Shown piece by piece: positions 5,916 to 7,075 of a stretch of 7,075 bases of DNA (positions are counted from its first letter, which is position 1; every line of letters begins with the position of its first letter). The translations under genes were made by a program, and so were the position numbers. Origin of the DNA: JAAFGT01 sp041485165. GTDB taxonomy: Bacteria; Acidobacteriota; Terriglobia; Acidiferrales; UBA7541. Location of the stretch: positions 1 through 7,075 of the forward strand of contig JBGPJC010000157.1 of NCBI GenBank assembly GCA_041485165.1, written 5' to 3'. Below the pieces are notes generated by a model that was not told the DNA's origin, searched no databases, and worked only from the letters and a program-made list of their open reading frames with translations.

Positions 5916-6083
5916 ATGAGCAAAAAGCTGACGCGCCAGATTGTTTTCGGAGGGTTCGGTCTCTTCTGGTTGTGGGAAACCTGGGAGACTTACGCGCAGG
6001 TCGGTTGGGTGCTGAAGAGCAGTGTCCTGGCCGGCATGACCATATTGTTTTTTGTCCTGGCCATCACCGCCAAGGGCGGTTGA
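5916..6083 (+). CDS. Small membrane protein of unknown function (55 aa)
   Basis: I do not recognise the family. The 55-residue product begins with a basic head (MSKKLTRQ), followed by an aromatic hydrophobic stretch IVFGGFGLFWLWETW (9-23). A short polar turn (24-36) leads to a clear transmembrane segment at about 37-52 (SVLAGMTILFFVLAIT) and a short basic end (AKGG). This suggests one or two membrane passes with the N-terminus in the cytoplasm. GGGAAGGG (5906-5913) lies just upstream of the ATG, with its GGGA part at usable spacing. The frame is open far upstream, antisense to mtaB, but the coding-like character begins at this ATG. It is divergent from mtaB, and a strong hairpin follows 11 nt after the stop. 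Likely a real gene, but too short to prove by inspection. Confidence 0.6.
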   Translation: MSKKLTRQIVFGGFGLFWLWETWETYAQVGWVLKSSVLAGMTILFFVLAITAKGG

Positions 6084-6094
6084 GCGTAATCATC

Positions 6095-6113
6095 CTCTCC
6101 GCGTTGCGGAGGG
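6095..6113 (+). terminator. Hairpin downstream of the small membrane protein gene
   Basis: CTCTCCGC (6095-6102) pairs with GCGGAGGG (6106-6113) through 8 bp, including one G-U pair, around a GTT loop. It sits 11 nt past the stop codon at 6083. No T-run follows, so it may be a Rho-assisted end or an mRNA-stabilising stem rather than a classic terminator. Confidence 0.4.
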
Positions 6114-6260
6114 AATGCGACTGGGTCTCACCCCGGCAGCTCGAGCGCGCGGTACGCGCCTTTGGCAACAGGATCTGTGACGTAGAATCCGTCTTCTTGA
6201 TCCAAGTCCTGCGGGTTTTCTCCGGCGTGTTGCGCGGCCGCGGCGCAATGCGGGCGCTCC
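6114..6260. other. Intergenic remainder between the small membrane protein and CBS genes
   Basis: This stretch lies between two converging stop codons. Nothing is firmly identified in it. The minus strand has an open frame (6128-6277) whose last ~25 codons read like protein but lack a usual start codon; this is discussed as a finding. No repeat, RNA gene or T-rich terminator is seen. Confidence 0.4.
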
Positions 6261-6695
6261 TCAGCGCTGGGGGAAAATCATACCTTCCATCAGGTCGGCG
6301 CGGGCCTTTTCGTCCAGGGCGATGACCCGCAAAAGGTCCTGCACCGAAATCATTCCGCGGAAGCCGCCATTTTCGTCCACCACCAGCAAGTGGAAGATCC
6401 CGTTCTTCTCCATCAGCAGGATGCAGGCTTCGAGCGGCGTATCCGGCGGAACGGTCACCAGCTCGCGGGTCATGATCTCGGACACGCGCATCCACGCAGG
6501 ACACTTGTTCTCCGCCGCCACTTTGTCGGAAATGTCACTCTGTGAGACGGCCCCGACCAGCCGGCCCGAGGCGTTTACCACACCCACGGCACGCACCTGT
6601 TTTTCGCGCAGGAAGCGCGCGGCGTCATGGACCGTGGTCTCCTCGTGAATGGAAAAGACTTCGCGCCGGGAAGCAATCAAGTCTTTGACGTTCAT
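6261..6695 (-). CDS. Stand-alone two-CBS-domain protein
   Basis: A 144-aa protein made almost entirely of a CBS domain pair. The first CBS repeat spans about residues 1-60 (MNVKDLI... VRAVGVVNASGRLVGAVSQSDI) and the second about 72-127 (VSEIMTRELVTVPPDTPLEA... FHLLVVDENGGFRGMISVQDLL). A short charged helix and tail (LDEKARADLMEGMIFPQR) end it. Such modules usually bind adenosyl ligands (AMP, ATP, SAM, NAD) and act as sensors or regulators of partner proteins. No catalytic domain is attached and no partner is evident nearby. The repeats keep the G-x-(L/F)-x-G-x-(I/V)-(S/T)-x-x-D pattern: GRLVGAVSQSD (44-54) and GGFRGMISVQD (110-120). The ATG at 6695 follows AGGAGGGG (6698-6705). It converges with the small membrane protein gene and is divergent from the NadD-like gene. 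Confidence 0.92.
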   Translation of the reverse strand: MNVKDLIASRREVFSIHEETTVHDAARFLREKQVRAVGVVNASGRLVGAVSQSDISDKVAAENKCPAWMRVSEIMTRELVTVPPDTPLEACILLMEKNGIFHLLVVDENGGFRGMISVQDLLRVIALDEKARADLMEGMIFPQR

Positions 6696-6722
6696 AGCCC
6701 CTCCTGGAAGGAGAGTGGCGGA

Positions 6723-6751
6723 ATGTTAGGACGATTGGCGGCGGGGCGCAA
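6723..6751 (-). promoter_or_regulatory. Candidate promoter for the CBS protein gene
   Basis: Read on the minus strand: TTGCGC (6746-6751), a 17-nt spacer and TAACAT (6723-6728), matching 3/6 and 4/6 of consensus. The start would be near 6716, giving a leader of about 20 nt that contains the AGGAGGGG ribosome site. Confidence 0.35.
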
Positions 6752-6780
6752 CTGGATTCCTGCGGGCGATGGCGCGCCGG

Positions 6781-6809
6781 TTGCCGCGGCCAAGGGGAGC
6801 ATCTAGAAT
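6781..6809 (+). promoter_or_regulatory. Candidate sigma-70 promoter for the NadD-like gene
   Basis: TTGCCG (6781-6786), exactly 17 nt, then TAGAAT (6804-6809), matching 4/6 and 5/6 of consensus. This is the best two-box promoter in the window. Its start point, near 6816, falls after the possible GTG start at 6811 and therefore favours the ATG at 6868. Confidence 0.5.
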
Positions 6810-6867
6810 CGTGATCCCTGGCGCGTGGCGCCCGCGCGAGTTCCCCGCCGCCGGTCGGACGAGAGGT

Positions 6868-7075
6868 ATGCACAGCCGGGAAGGCGAAAAACAGACGGGG
6901 TGGCGCTGGCTGCGGCGCGCTCCGGGGGGATTGTTCCTCGCCCACGCGGCCGAGTCCCAGGACGGCGCGCTGGGAGTCCTCAGCGGCACTTTCAATCCAC
7001 CGACCTGCGCCCATTTCTTGCTGGCCGCGGAAGCCGCCCGGCAGCTCGCTCTGGATGAAGTTCTCTTCATTTTGC
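6868..7075 (+). CDS. NadD-like nucleotidyltransferase, N-terminal fragment
   Basis: The first 69 codons of a gene cut by the right edge. After a basic, Trp/Arg-containing lead of about 34 residues comes the opening of the HxGH nucleotidyltransferase fold: LGVLSGTFNPPTCAHFLLAA (35-54), then EAARQLALDEVLFIL (55-69). This matches the start of nicotinate-nucleotide adenylyltransferases (GGTFDPxHxGH...LDxVxF), which make NaAD from NaMN and ATP. The nucleotide motif reads T46-C-A-H49, so the usual glycine of (T/H)xGH is alanine. The variant GxFNPPTxAH also occurs in paralogues of unclear substrate, so nadD is not assigned. The ATG at 6868 follows GAGAGGT directly (tight spacing); the frame is open further upstream, with a GTG at 6811 as alternative. 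It is divergent from the CBS gene. Confidence 0.72.
   Translation, partial: MHSREGEKQTGWRWLRRAPGGLFLAHAAESQDGALGVLSGTFNPPTCAHFLLAAEAARQLALDEVLFIL

Noticed and set aside
6811..6868. Upstream GTG start for the NadD-like gene
   Set aside because: Its only purine-rich site is 11 nt away, the added residues are Pro/Arg-rich, and the likely transcript start (near 6816) falls after it.

Overview
This is a GC-rich bacterial chromosomal window of compact housekeeping genes, with no phage, IS or CRISPR content. The combination of an M16 peptidase, an Arg-type cysteine dioxygenase, RlmN, PgeF, AcpS, MtaB and a dispersed 'cacggag' palindromic repeat suggests a soil Acidobacteriota or a similar GC-rich environmental lineage. 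That placement is an inference from gene families and composition and was not tested by a search.

Layout, left to right: the N-terminus of an M16 zinc peptidase (-, cut by the left edge); a 181-nt gap; cysteine dioxygenase (-); rlmN (+), divergent from it; a CDP-alcohol phosphatidyltransferase (-), overlapping rlmN tail to tail; pgeF (-); acpS (+), divergent from pgeF; a long imperfect palindrome between the converging acpS and mtaB; mtaB (-); a 55-residue membrane peptide gene (+), divergent from mtaB; a 177-nt gap with a hairpin; a two-CBS-domain protein (-); and the N-terminus of a NadD-like nucleotidyltransferase (+, cut by the right edge). Genes alternate strand, giving four divergent and three convergent junctions, so most are probably single-gene transcripts. 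The pgeF/CDP-alcohol transferase pair and the cysteine dioxygenase/M16 pair are the only same-strand neighbours.

Functionally the genes are a mix. RlmN and MtaB are both radical-SAM [4Fe-4S] enzymes that modify adenosines (23S A2503 and tRNA A37 for RlmN, t6A37 for MtaB). AcpS primes acyl carrier protein and the CDP-alcohol transferase makes a phospholipid-type product, so both touch lipid metabolism. PgeF edits cell-wall precursors. Cysteine dioxygenase removes excess cysteine. The NadD-like protein may act in NAD synthesis. I see no single new multi-gene system. The points most worth a second look are the eukaryote-type Cys-Tyr residue pair in the cysteine dioxygenase, the -10 elements at the centres of divergent junctions (overlapping between pgeF and acpS), the palindromic repeat, and the unassigned small membrane protein.
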